From positions 450,001-514,000 of the forward strand of contig JAYKKM010000003.1 in assembly GCA_035772405.1 (NCBI GenBank): 64,000 nt of DNA, written 5' to 3'. Of the stretch, positions 11,546-22,948 are shown one piece after another (position 1 is the stretch's first letter; every line of letters begins with the position of its first letter). The DNA comes from Chrysogorgia sp. JL179-B06. Taxonomy: Eukaryota; Cnidaria; Anthozoa; Scleralcyonacea; Chrysogorgiidae. Position numbers and translations under genes: made by a program. The notes beneath the pieces were generated by a model that was not told the DNA's origin, searched no databases, and saw nothing but the letters and a program-made list of their open reading frames with translations.

Positions 11546-11604
11546 TAACATGATTACTATCAGTTACTACAATCATCAAATATAATAAATATTTTCAACT
11601 GTAC

Positions 11605-14600
11605 CTTTTCATTAGCTTTCACTAGTTGTTCAGACCGATCCCCTTCATCTTTGTACGCCTCCAACTCCTGTGTAACTACACCAAGATGATGACGCAACTC
11701 TAGCTCCACTTCTTGACTTTCGTCACGGCCTTTCTCCAAACGTTGCACGTCAATCATCTTGCTGTCGAATTCCTTGTTCGTCACAAACAACTCCTCGTCT
11801 TTCTGTTTTAACAAATACTCGGTGCTTTCGGTGCGACGAACCTGGCTGGCAAGCTGGTCTTGAATTTCTTCGATCGTGTTCTTGTAATTACAAACTGCGT
11901 TTTCGAGAGTAGATTTCTCTTCGTTAATCGAGCTCACCAGAGCTTCGTAAGTATCGACATTCATCCTGAGCTCGTGGCACAGCTTCTCTTTTTCCAACGT
12001 GGACTCTTTCAACGAATCTTGAAGAGATGCGAGGGTTTCCTTGGATTTTTCTAGACTTGTTATGGCTTTATCGTAAATGCGTTGAAGATCCTCGTGTTCT
12101 TCCTTCGCCGCTCGGTATTCCTCTAAAGAAGCCTCTTGCATTTCGAGCTTTTTTTGCAAAATCTCAATCTCTTCCTCCTGATTATTCTCCGTCGAGGTGG
12201 TTGTGAATTTCTCAGAAATTAATTGCATCTCTGTTTTAGCGTTCTCGAGCTCCATCTGCAAGCATTCTTTTTCCACCGTCAGCGAGGAGATACAAAACAA
12301 CTTCTCTGCTAGATCGTTCCTAAGAGCATTCAAGTTTTCCTTTTCGCTGCTCAGTTCGTCTTTCAACTTCAACAAATCGTCGCCTAAACGTATTTTTGTT
12401 GTTTCGTAAAGTTCCCTAGTAGTGGCTGAATCATTTTCGAGCTGTTCAAAAGTGAACTTGTACTCGTTCACAATGTCGTCCTGCTGGGCTAACATCTCGG
12501 AAAATTCGTTACACCGAACACTAACCTTTTCAGCTTCCTGTAAAGTGACTAAATGTTTCGATTTTAATTCATCGTTCTCCACTGATAGAATATCCTTTTC
12601 GGATTTCAAGTACTCCATGTCACTCTTCATCTCCTCTATCATATTATTGTTCTCACGAGTGCCATCTTTGCTGAGTACCAACTCCTCTTTTAGTTTGCTG
12701 TATTTTTCTTCGAAAGATGCATATTGGTTCTCGGTCTGCTCAAGCGCCACGGACAGCTCGCCGTGCAGTTGTTCCACCGTTGCCTTGTGTACCGCATCTG
12801 ACCTCTCGAAATCTTGACATTGGTCTGCGTACTTCTGCATCTGGTGATCCTTCTCCAGGCATTCTTCGCGAAGCTTCTCGACTGATTCCTTAAGTCGATC
12901 TCTCTCCGTGCAAAGCTCATCAACCTTCTCACTTTCCTGCGTCAAGAGACGCGTTTTCTCCTGACATTCCTCACTTAGTTCCCTGGTCTTCGACTCGGCA
13001 GACTTGAATTCCGCGTTCTGCTTTTCCAGGATTGCTTCGTTGCTCCTCCTTAGGGAACTAATCAGGCGATCATTCTCGGAAACCATAGCCTCCATTTCCG
13101 CCAGCATTTTAATCTTGTCATCCCGTTGTTCTTCCGTGGTCTTCAAGTCGGATAACAAGGTTGATTTCTGAGAGTCTAAGACATTCACGCGGTTTCTCGT
13201 GCCGTCCAGATCTGCAGTGGCTTTCTCTAGTTTGACCACTGCCAGGTTGAAGTCTTCTTGTAGGGATTTGTACCGGGGAATGACGCTGTCCAATTCACGG
13301 GTCCTCTCGTCCAAGATCTTTTCAGTTTCCGTCAGTCTGTCATTCAACTGACTCAGAGCATTTTTCTCCGAGATATCTCGCGCGCACCTCAGCTCGTTCA
13401 GAATTCGCTCTAACTCGCCCGTTCTGACCTCGTACACATCGCACATTTTTTTCTTTTCGTCCGCTGTCTTGCTAAGCTCTTCGGCCAGGCTTGCTTTGCT
13501 GTCGATGGCGTTCGCTAGGGTGATCTTCATTTGTGCAACGACTTCTTGAAGCTGCTTCTCCGTGGATTCCTGTTCCTCGACGCCGTTTTTCAAGGCTTCG
13601 TTTTCACTTCGAAATGAGACCATTTCTTCGTTGACGATGCGTAAATCCTCTTTCAGTTGCGTGATCTTTTGCAGGTTTTCGTGAAAACCTGACTCTGACG
13701 TCGCCTTTTGTTGTTCTAATGTTTTCACCAACTCGTTCTTATCCTCCAAGTCCATCTGCAGGACTTGGCGCTGCGCATCGATCTGGGAAACTTCCATCTC
13801 GCTTTCCTTTAGTTTTTCCTTCAACGATTCACACACATGTCGTACCGAGTATAGGTTATTCTCCAATTGCAACTTCTCTTCGGAAATCGTCTTTAACTCT
13901 TCCGCATTCGTACATTTCTCAAGCAATGCGGCCATGTTTTCCACATCTTTGTTCTTTTCCTCCAACGACATCTTCAGGGTCAGTGTCTCTTGCTCCTTCT
14001 GTTCAAACAATGACGTCGTTTTCTTAACCTGTGATGTAAGCTCTTCAAATCGTTTACTTAGAACGTCATCTTTCTCTGAGTTACCGGACACTTTCAAAGA
14101 TTCTTCCAGCTCTTTCACCCTAGCAACAGCATCGCTACACTCACTTTCCCGCGCTTTCAACAGCTCCAGATATTTCCCGCGTTCTTCTGTAATCCACGAC
14201 TCTCTCGCCTTTTCCAGCTCAATCACTAATTGTTTCTTCTCATCTAACTCAACGTTGGTCGCTTCCAGCTGATGGCTAAGATCCTCAACGGCTTTCGTGG
14301 TCTCCTCTTTAACGTTCTTGGCTGCAACCGCTTGAATTTGTGTAATGGTTCGCAACTCCTTCCTCAACTCAGCTATGGTGTTTTCGCAGCTCACCACTGA
14401 ACCTCGTTGTCCCGTTTTTTCAAGCTCCAGTTTATTCACTACGTCTAGTGCCGTCGCGACTTCTTCCCGCAGTTTCTTCGTGGAAACTTCAAATTCTTTT
14501 ACTCTGATATCCGAAGATTTCTGTTCTTGGTCAAGTTTGACTTTTTTATCCTTCAGTTCTTGCTCGAGTTGGACCAGGGCTTTAGTCTGGGTTGAAATGT

Positions 14601-14605
14601 CCTCC
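11605..14605 (-). CDS. Gene 1, coding exon 4 (3-kb coiled-coil exon)
   Basis: This exon is 3001 nt and supplies about residues 306-1306. The acceptor CTCGTAG|GGAGG accepts the phase-2 end of exon 3, forming an AGG arginine codon; the donor is AAAAG|GTACAG (phase 0). The whole exon is uninterrupted Glu/Lys/Leu/Gln-rich heptads with no globular motif, nucleotide-binding loop or membrane segment. A 3-kb intact frame among decayed mobile DNA shows selection for coding. Any hit to myosin tails, CENP-E/F or golgins would probably reflect coiled-coil composition and should not be taken as orthology. Confidence 0.85.
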
Positions 14606-14769
14606 CTACGAGAAAAACCCGTTGCAGTGAAAACACAAATTACACCCGGGGGTACGCAAATCGTACGGGGTACGCAAATCGTACAGGGTACGAAAAAGTT
14701 CCGTGTTCATACGGGAGCGGTACAAAAGCGCTTGAGGGTTTCGTTCGAAGTACTGCTGTCTAGTAACTT

Positions 14770-14778
14770 CCCGGTTAA

Positions 14779-14809
<31 letters not shown>

Positions 14810-15180
14810 GACATATTAGGAGCATTATACAATAGTCTCAATGCTCTTACAACAATATATTCTTAAATTTACTTAAACTTATTACAGTTTCATTATAAGA
14901 TAAAGCCTACTACATATATTACCACCATGAACAAAACACTATTAATTTTAAAAAACAAAAGTCTTAACTGCAGACTTAAAATTACCCAACATATCAAAGC
15001 TTCTAATTTCCTGTGGTAATGAATTCCACAGGTTTTGGTGCCGAAACCGAGAACGCTCTGTCTCCATGAGTCACCGTTTTGGATTTTGGCTCAAGTAGCA
15101 GATTACGGTCTGATGATCTCAAAGCACGAGTAGGTTTATATTTATTTAGCAAATCAGTAATATAAACAGGCGTAATCAGT
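14770..15180 (-). mobile_element. CR1-like LINE 3' end in intron 3 of gene 1
   Basis: On the minus strand it encodes VYITDLLNKYKPTRALRSSD and LLLEPKSKTVTH, nearly identical to the end of the LINE at 45.9-46.9 kb, then the shared 3' UTR and a (TTA)n tail at 14779-14808. AT-rich TAATAT/TTAAT repeats follow at 15170-15350. Confidence 0.75.
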
Positions 15181-15350
15181 AATATAATCAATCAGTAATA
15201 TAATCAGTAAAATAATTAATATAATTAATAATTTATTAATAATAATTATAATTATTAATAATTTATTAATAATTAATTAATTAATATAATTAATAATATA
15301 ATTAATCAGTAATATAATCAGTAAAATAATTAATATAATTAACTTGAGTA
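15170..15350. repeat. AT-rich TAATA/TTAAT repeat
   Basis: Degenerate tandem AATCAGTAATATAATC and TTAATAATT units directly after the LINE end in intron 3. Confidence 0.7.
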
Positions 15351-15388
15351 GCAAACAATTTATTATACAAGTCGCCTTTTTGCAATAT

Positions 15389-15562
15389 TAACTTCTTATT
15401 AACCGAGAGCGCGGTCATTACGGTAAAATATCGGACCGAGGTCTTGACAGTACGGACCGAGCGCGTAGGGCGTAGCGTAGGGCGAGGTTCGTACATAAAA
15501 GACCGAGGTCTGATATTTTACCGTAATGACCAAGCGGTCGAGGTTAATAAGAGGTTTATTAT
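15389..15562. repeat. Foldback hairpin GGTCATTACGGTAAAATATC
   Basis: Arms with GGTCATTACGGTAAAATATC and its inverse GATATTTTACCGTAATGACC, plus outer CTTATTAACC/GGTTAATAAG. The loop is GC-rich (GCGCGTAGGGCGTAGCG). 15563-15915 has no other recognised feature. Confidence 0.6.
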
Positions 15563-15930
15563 ATGGCATGGCTTTTTTAAACAACATACTTTACATACGT
15601 TTTGAGTGACAGAATCGTCATTTTCGTTCTTGTTCTTCTATTGCTTTCATGATAGTAAGACTCTCTTTTAGATTGTTCATCGTCCAACTCGTTCATGATT
15701 TAGTGCTTAATTTACTAAATTTGTTCAATTTTTGCTGCTTTTCAAAGTTTCCTATCGTTGTTCGCTCCTTCGTAAACAAAATGGCTGACATAATCCGTAA
15801 TCCGGACCGGTCCATAATACGGGAAATACCGGACCGGCACGTGACGTGCTCAGCCAATCAGAGCACGCAATTTCACCGGAAGTAGCTTGTGCCATATAAT
15901 AAATGCGTTTAATATCCAATGTATACTTAC

Positions 15931-16163
15931 CTATATTGCCTTTCTTTCTCCTTCATACGTTCTTCTTGATGCTTTCGACTAGCTTCGACATTATGCCGCG
16001 TACATTCGATCTGTTGGAGAAGCTGCTTCTGTTTATTTTCCATGGCTGCTGACTGTGACTGTAAAGCATCCACTTTTTGCATAGACTTTTGCCACTTACC
16101 AGTGACATCATCCTTTTCTTTTTTAACACTTTCCATGGTTCTTTCAAGTTCTTTCATTCTTCC
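15931..16163 (-). CDS. Gene 1, coding exon 3 (coiled coil)
   Basis: Residues 229-305 plus two bases. The acceptor TTTTCAG|GGAAG (phase 0) and donor ATAG|GTAAGT (phase 2, near-perfect consensus) are clear. It encodes a highly charged Lys/Glu/Gln-rich coiled coil starting GRMKELERTMESVKKEKDD. The in-frame stop directly after the donor confirms that the open frame ends at the splice site. Both phases match the neighbouring exons exactly. Confidence 0.78.
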
Positions 16164-16177
16164 CTGAAAATGACATT

Positions 16178-16700
16178 AAAGGGATATGACAATATAAATT
16201 AACTTTGTCTCATTTGAAAGAACTCGTAAAATGGTATAAGAAGACCTTTTACAATTTTTCTGTATCTTTCTTGGTTTTTGAAATATTTCAGATAATTATG
16301 ACAAAAGACAGTCTACAATCCGCCATCTTGTTGTAATATTTGACCTAATTAACTAGGAAATTGGTGACGTCACAAGCAGGGTAAACCTGACGAAACTACT
16401 CCATGGGTAGGAGCAGAAGACTTTTTAAAATGTTGTGGGCCAATTGAAAATGGAAATAATGCAACATAATCGAGTTTCTGGCTCATAATGTCGTAAGGTT
16501 GGCAAGATAAAAATTTCACTTTATCCTACTTATGACGTCACATGCATATCGAAAATAATTCCAAGATGGCGGACAGCACGCTGTCTTTTGTTAAATTATT
16601 TCGAAAACCAAAAAAGATAAGGGAAAATTGTAAAAGTTATTGAGAACTGCCAATCTCAACATGTTCTGCACATGAATGAAAACAAATTATTTTGTTTAAG
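16178..16700. mobile_element. TA-flanked MITE with about 230-bp TIRs (AAGGGATATGAC family)
   Basis: Left arm AAGGGATATGACAATATAAA preceded by TTA. The right half (about 16540-16700) is an imperfect inverse of the left (TTTTACAATTTTTCTGTATC versus GATAAGGGAAAATTGTAAAA; shared CCGCCATCTTG). The left arm is also found at 62342-62570. Confidence 0.6.
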
Positions 16701-16864
16701 AAACTAGGGGGTCTGGAAACTAATCTGTTACTATGGTAATAACATATGCATCCACGTGCAAAGTTTCAAGTAATTTCATTGGATAACTTTGAAGATATAC
16801 ACGAATTTTAGAACTGCCACAATGTTGTTTGCCTGCTTTGACGTCATCCTGTGCCTCATTAACG

Positions 16865-17060
16865 TATCATATATAACTGATGTGTTGATATACAGTGCAC
16901 ACTGCTGTAGTGAATGTGGGAGAGCTTGGAGTAGACAGACGATACATGGACTACTACAACATTGTGTTATATTAACACATCCAAACCTTACCTATATATA
17001 GTGACTGCCGCATAGGCAGTACATATATCAATCGAACCAGTACATCATTGTAACCTTCGA
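16865..17060. repeat. Foldback repeat in intron 2 of gene 1
   Basis: Contains GTAGTGAATGTGGGAGAGCTTGGAGTAG near the left end, and ATGTGTTGATATACA versus its inverse ATATTAACACAT near the ends. Ends CTGCCGCATAGGCAGTACATATATC. Same family as 5270-5580. Confidence 0.5.
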
Positions 17061-17176
17061 TTTAATAATTAAACATGGTACCACAAAGTTTTTTGATTGA
17101 TTTAACTTTTTGAATAACCAGGCGCACAGCCCAGGGTAATTATCAGGGCTTAAACTACATTAAAAAATGCCATTAC

Positions 17177-17418
17177 CTTTTCACCAGGTGTTTGGAAACT
17201 AGGTGTTTGAAAATCTGAACCCATTCCTTCACTACCGCTTGACGAACTTGGTCTCGTTTTTAGAGAGAAAACCTCTGGTTCTTGCTGTACTGGCACATTC
17301 TTACGTGGTGTTTCTTTAGCAGCTGGGAAAACCTCTTTTTCAGGTTCAGAATCACTTGATGATGGACAGGAGAACGTTCTGCGGGCAAATTCGTGGTTGC
17401 TAGCGTCATTCTGTTGAA
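17177..17418 (-). CDS. Gene 1, coding exon 2 (disordered linker)
   Basis: Residues 148-228. The acceptor is TTTTTAG|TTCAAC; the phase-1 G from exon 1 completes a GTT valine codon. The alternative CAG a few bases downstream would give an immediate in-frame stop, so the first AG is preferred. The donor is AAAAG|GTAATG (phase 0). The segment is low-complexity and Ser/Pro/Glu-rich, with an acidic serine cluster (SSSDSEPEKE, a casein-kinase-2-like context) and one full CDK consensus at T184 (TPRK). It contains no coiled coil, so it probably forms a flexible hinge between the N-terminal and long central coiled coils. Confidence 0.72.
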
Positions 17419-18721
17419 CTAAAAATACTGGTACAAATAAGCCACTACTAGAAAACAATGGGCGAGTTGTCAAATTGTTTTAATAAATATTTTCAACTAA
17501 AGTTCCCGCTTAAGGTAGCAATTGGGTTATCTGGCATCGCGTCGTAAAAAACGTTGCATCGCGCCTCTATTAATGCGATCACAACTTGTTATACATCAAT
17601 TTAATGCAAATTGATCATAGAAAACAGTGTAAAAACCTAATTTTATTGGGGGTGAATTGTTCAATTGTTTTATTTACTAAAAGAAAAAATAAGTGTGTTG
17701 GGTTCGTCTGGTTGAAGTCCTTTGTAATTTAATTTATGGTTTTCCAGTTTATACCGTTGTAATCTCCGATAAATGACCAGCAAAAACGTGTCGGCGATTT
17801 TTGATACGTTGCGTGTTTTCGTTTTCATCGCGTTTTGAATTTAAAAGATATGAAATATGTTGTGACTCCTATGAAAATCATTATTAAAAATTGAACGAAA
17901 CAGAATTTTAAAATCCTGGAAAGTGTTGTTTTTTAGTGTTTTATATGACTTTTCCAAACCTTCAGAATTGTGTAAAATCTTCCCCAAAAATGCAAGAAAT
18001 GGCATTTCAGAGACTCTAGATTTCAAAATTTTCTGGGGGATGCCCCCTTATCCCCTAGATGCTCGCTCCCCCCTTTCCGAACCCTGGCCACATCCTTGCT
18101 TCCCCCAAACGAAAAATCCTAGATAGAACCCTGTTGACCAATCAGTAACCATCCCAACTTTTGTTGGAAAATCTTAAATCCATGTGACCAATCAGACCCT
18201 GTTCACACTTCACACGAGGCGAGTTATCTTGGGTTGGGGGTAGGGATAACCCTATCCCCCGAAATATCTCGGTACTAGTTCATTTCCTTGTTCTAAAAGT
18301 AAACCAATCACAATAAAATAATCACAATTGATAGGGTAACTGTAAGGCCAGGGTTATCCCAATTTCAATGTGAACGCTTTCAGCCAAGTTATCTCGGAGG
18401 TAGGGTTAACCTTTACGTCATTACGCATGCGTGCATCAAATATAAATTGGAAAACATAGTGGAAGTGGAAGCGAGCTCAGAAGCAAGAGAAGAAACTTGC
18501 CAAGAAGTGGAAATGGACGGACGAAAACGTTTCTCTTCAAGCAATAAGAGTAATAAAGCAGAAAATAATTTTAAAAAACAGCGACAATCTCGAATAATTT
18601 GTGATTTATGGCGTAACAAATAACCGATGCTTACCAAAATCATGCTTGTAACATTTAAGGAAATGTATTTTCATCCTTTCTTTGAAACAATTCTGCACGC
18701 AGTTTGTTAATTCACGTATTC

Positions 18722-19268
18722 GCCGTGCGTAGAGTTTAGGCGCGCAGTGCGTAGAGTTTAGGCACGCCGTGCGTAGAGTTTAGGCACGCCGTGCGTAGAG
18801 TTTAGGCACGCCGTGCGTAGAGTTTAGGCACACCGTGCGTAGAGTTAGGCACGCCGTGCGTAGAGTTTAGGCACGCCGTGCGTAGAGTTTAGGCACGCCG
18901 TGCGTAGAGTTTAGGCACGCCGTGCGTAGAGTTTAGGCACGCCGTGCGTAAAGTTTAGGCACGCCGTGCGTAGAGTTTAGGCACGCCGTGCGTAGAGTTT
19001 AGGCACGCCGTGCGTAAAGTTTAGGCACGCCGTGCGTAGAGTTTAGGCACGCCGTGCGTAGTAGGCACGCCATGCGTAGAGTTTAGGCACGCCGTGCGTA
19101 GAGTTTAGACACGCCGTGCGTAGAGTTTAGGCACGCCGTGCGTAGTAGGCACGCCGTGCGTAGTAGGCACGCCTGCGTAGAGTTTAGGCACGCCGTGCGT
19201 AGAGTTTAGACACGCCGTGCGTAGAGTTTAGGCACGCCGTGTGTAGTAGGCAGGCCGTGCGTAGAGTT
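18722..19268. repeat. 22-bp minisatellite GGCACGCCGTGCGTAGAGTTTA
   Basis: About 25 head-to-tail copies in intron 1 of gene 1, most identical, with shortened units (CGTAGTAGGCACG) clustered in the 3' third. The core GGCACGCCGTGCG is partly self-complementary. It contains no spacers, so it is not a CRISPR array. Confidence 0.92.
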
Positions 19269-20079
19269 TAAAACTCAGGCCCGTCGGAAGCGAGGGGCTG
19301 GGCAGGCTGTTAGATATTGCACTGGATTTAGATCGAGAACTATCGTGCTTGCAACCCTAATAATTTCCATTGTAAAAACACTCAATTTATTTACTTATTT
19401 ATTTATGAAAGAAATCTATCTAATGTTTAAACAACGAAAATTATAAAGATAATATTGCAATTGCGTGAGCTCTCAATCCCGATAATTAGGCTATATATGT
19501 GTAATTTGGGTTCTAAAGCACAAAAAAAACTGTAGAAAGGACTCCATGAACATGCAATTTCTTAATTAGCATTAAATCCTCCAGGTTAGTAAATCATGTT
19601 GATGTGATTCTTCATTTTTATGTAAAATTTGAACTATGCCAGCCGCAAAATGAGCTGAAACATTCGCTCAAATTGCAGGAAATGGTGATTCCGAGGTTCT
19701 ATATTTCAAAAATTTCCAAGGGAGTATACCCCCAAGAAATGTGGTCACTAATTCCCATGGCTTCGACCTTTTCAGCCCCCCCCCCCCGCCCAATATGAAT
19801 TTGCTTCCGACGGCCCTGAAACTGTTCACACAGTACCGGTATGACTTCACAAATCATTCTGGTTATTGTGTAAATGCAAGATCTTCGACTTTGTTAAGAG
19901 TATAAGGCAGCATTCACACTACATCTTTGGACTAGATATATAAGGAAATCGAAACTGTATTATTTTGTTTTGTTAATGCTTTCGTATATTGAAAAATATT
20001 CGGCTCATATTCCGTCGTACCTATAAAAAATACGCATAACGCAATTTGATAAAACACAATTCTGTACAAGTGTTTCAAC

Positions 20080-20575
20080 CTGCACTAAAACACAACCAAC
20101 TAATTTTATTCATGTTGGTAATTGTTGGTAAATACACCGACTAATATCAATTATTCCTGGTGGTCTAACAAGTGTGGTGCAGCCGCTAGAATACGCCTCA
20201 ATAAGCCTTTCAAAGACAGACTTTGTGAGAAATGGTGTCTGTGGATGGCGAGAGAAGACCAAGACCTCACTTCGACGGGAAATGTGAAACACGCGTCCTT
20301 GCCAACTGTTTGCCAGTGGGTGTTAGATTCGTGGGAAGAAATTAAACATGAAAGCGTCGTATACTCTTTCAAGAAGTGAGCAATTTCGAACAGTATGGAT
20401 GGCACAGAGATGATATGCTGTGGGAAGACGACGACAATAGTTCCGACGAGGAAGAAGAGGCTCATGACCCTTTCGACGATCGTATCACCGCGGAAACAAT
20501 TCCAAGAAATTTTCGGCGATTTTGACGATAGTGATACGGGTACTGAGTTTGAAGGATTTTAGTGTGTATATTATA
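20080..20575 (+). pseudogene. pogo/Tigger-like DDE transposase C-terminus
   Basis: Frames spell IIPGGLTSVVQPLEYA, then after a frameshift at about 20.19 kb LNKPFKDRLCEKWCLWM, SLPTVCQWVLDSWEEIKHE and SFKK, then an acidic tail (LWEDDDNSSDEEEEAHDPFDD). This matches the end of the DDE_1 domain of pogo/Tigger/Jerky transposases. The catalytic N-terminal part is absent. Confidence 0.75.
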
Positions 20576-20689
20576 TATTTAATCGTTTTTATTATATCCA
20601 ATGTTTATTTACATTTTTAAAGATTTCCATAATATTAAATTTTCTGTGAGTACTATTCCGTGTCTGATAACTATTTCATTTGAGGGACT

Positions 20690-20795
20690 CGACTTATATA
20701 CAGGGTATCGTAAAAATCATGATTTTTTGGTCGAAAAATAAGGGGTCGACTTATATGCCAGGTCGACATATACTCCGCGATAATACGGTATAGAG
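20690..20795. mobile_element. Right end of the pogo/Tigger-like element
   Basis: GACTCGACTTATATACAGGG...AAATAAGGGGTCGACTTATATGCCAGGTCGACATATACTCCGCGATAATACGGTA resembles the terminal repeats of Tigger-like elements. A similar GGGGACTCGAAAATTAGGGCAG block is at about 20945-20990. No left end was found. Confidence 0.45.
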
Positions 20796-21603
20796 TAAGT
20801 TGTAAATACTGTGTAGGTTCAATTAAAAGCATATTTATTTGTTTCCGTAAAATACTTCCATTTTCTTTTTTAAGAATTTGTTGTATTACGCTATTAAAAT
20901 TTCTGTGAATATTATTCTGTGTCTGCTACCCGTAACTATTTAATTTGGGGACTCGAATTTGGGGACTCGAAAATTAGGGCAGTGATATACGGCATATAAA
21001 CATAGTTACGAATTTTGAAAGCGAATTTATGAACATTACATGTGTATACAAACTATCTACTGTATTCTCATCGATACCTAAGGAACTTCTTCAAACAAAA
21101 CATGTTGTCATAATAATGATTTATTGTTGAAATGTGACCACTGACCACGAGAATATTGTTATCATTTATCGCCATCGTTTATCGTTATCGGATGCAGTGT
21201 GACCTTACGCACGGTAGAGCGTGCCTGTTACAGCTTTGGGTATCAACCAGGGCGTCTATAAGAAAGCCCTGGTATCAACCTTGTGCACACAGACATAATT
21301 ATTGCTTATTGATACCTGCATTACATGATAATTTCTTTCATAATTTCTAAACGGACGACAGACGTTATAGTGCTAAAAGTGTGTGTAGTTGCATCAGAAC
21401 AAGAGCAGTAGTAATAACAGAACCTGTGACCACAATTAACTTCTTTCTCTCTGCCATTTTGGTTCAGCAGGGATATATTGGGTAGTAGTTAAGTTTTATC
21501 ATGTGAAACCGTGCCAGCTAGATTTGACCTTATCCCCAGAGTTATCCCTACCCCCGGTCAGGACAACGCTAAACAGGATGTCTCCAAGAAACATTATGTT
21601 TCC

Positions 21604-22302
21604 AAGCGTGACCATCCCCCCCCCCCCCCCCCCGGGGCATTTGACATTTTTGCATCAGAGCATTGCAAATGCCCCACCGTTGGGTCAACGTAATCATGCA
21701 AAATCCCCACAGAGGGGTCGTAAAATTGATGCAAATGCCCCACCCATGGGATTATAATAAACGTTTTTCATAATAAAAGTATTAAGCATTGAGCCAGGAA
21801 GCCACAAACGGCACACCTTTCCCCTCAAAATCTTCCAAAGCAATGTTTATACTCGTGTCATCCGCCATGATCTTTCTCACAGCAAACGATCATCAACCTC
21901 CTCCCCAGGGCCTTCGCGCGGTGCGAGGTGACGATCGAAATCATTATTAAAAACAAGCGACTTTTTTGGCGCTTGTTTACGTTTTATATTATATCATTTG
22001 AATGCGGAAATATATTTTAAGATATTATTATTAAAAAGTCGACGAGTAAAGCTAAATTAAAGAGCAAGGGACTATATGAAATGTGCGGTGTTCAAAATTC
22101 AGTATAGATTTACGGGATACACATCTACTTTCTTTGAACCGGGCTACTTTTCAAGAAAATAACAGCCAAGCATCTATATTAACTATTTAGATACTTTGAC
22201 AAATTCCCCACCCCGGGGACGACCTGTAGAGGCAAATGCCCGACCCTGGGAACAGGTGAGTCGTCAAATGCCCGTCAAATGCCCGGGGGGGGGGGGATGG
22301 TC
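21604..22302. mobile_element. C-tract foldback MITE in intron 1 of gene 1
   Basis: Ends CCAAGCGTGACCATCCCCCC and GGGGGGATGGTCACGCTTGG are inverse. Inside the ends are short tandem CAAATGCCC(C)-type units on both sides (21665-21755, 22200-22290). Confidence 0.65.
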
Positions 22303-22506
22303 ACGCTTGGAATTGATCGAGACATTACTCAGACAAAAACAGAAAGATCCTCACCCTTTTAGACTTCCCAACAAATATTTACAGTATTGAATCACAATAA
22401 TCAGGCACATTATTGTGAGATTATCATTAATAATTCACATGTGTTAGATTATCGAATTCATTAGTAGCAGAATATACATACTGTATCAACTATCAAGTTA
22501 CAATAC

Positions 22507-22948
22507 CTTGGTTGTCCTTTTGTAGTTTGTTGAATTCCGTCAACAATTTGTCATATTTAGCAGTATTTCCCACAAAGTCGTCCTTGAGACGACTGCATTT
22601 GCTTACTTCAGATTCAAGAGCTTGTTTTTCTTTTAACAACAGTCCGTCTAAGCACTTTATCCGTGACTCCTTCGTCTGTATCTCTGCACCGATTTTCTCT
22701 CGCGTTTTCTCGTATTCATCGCACCTCGCCGAAACCAGCTGTAGTTCTCGCTTGTACTCATAGCCAATATTCTTCTGTTCTTCCGTTTGTATCTTCTGTT
22801 TCTGTAGCGCTGCGTTGACGCTGTCCAGTTGAAACTGTCGTTGTTGCAGTTCCTTCCGATTGCGTTCATGGTTCTCTTCGTATTCAGATACTTTTCTCAG
22901 CGCTTGGGCCGTCATTCCCTCTTTCCATTCGTCCCTGGCCCAACTCAT
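22507..22948 (-). CDS. Long coiled-coil protein (gene 1), coding exon 1 of 5
   Basis: First coding exon of a predicted 2023-residue protein. The ATG at 22948 sits in a good context (GGCACCATGA) and an in-frame TAA lies a few codons upstream, so this is probably the true start. It encodes residues 1-147, almost entirely charged heptad-like coiled coil beginning MSWARDEWKEG. It ends CAAG|GTATTG after one base of a codon (phase 1). Joining the five exons by the visible GT-AG sites keeps one open frame of 6072 nt. The family is not recognised. The layout (coiled coil, short disordered linker, very long coiled coil, basic Ser/Thr-Pro tail) fits centrosomal, kinetochore or synaptonemal-complex scaffolds, but no signature decides among them. 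The exon is seen directly; the function is unknown. Confidence 0.8.

Noticed and set aside
11860..14866. Plus-strand Ser/Phe-rich frames
   Set aside because: Antisense shadows of the 3-kb exon 11605-14605.
18722..19268. Regular short repeats that could suggest CRISPR
   Set aside because: Units are directly abutting with no unique spacers, in an animal intron.
5569..22948. Assignment of gene 1 to SYCP1, CENP-E/F or myosin
   Set aside because: Similarity is only heptad composition; no motor, globular or family motif is visible and the length does not match SYCP1.
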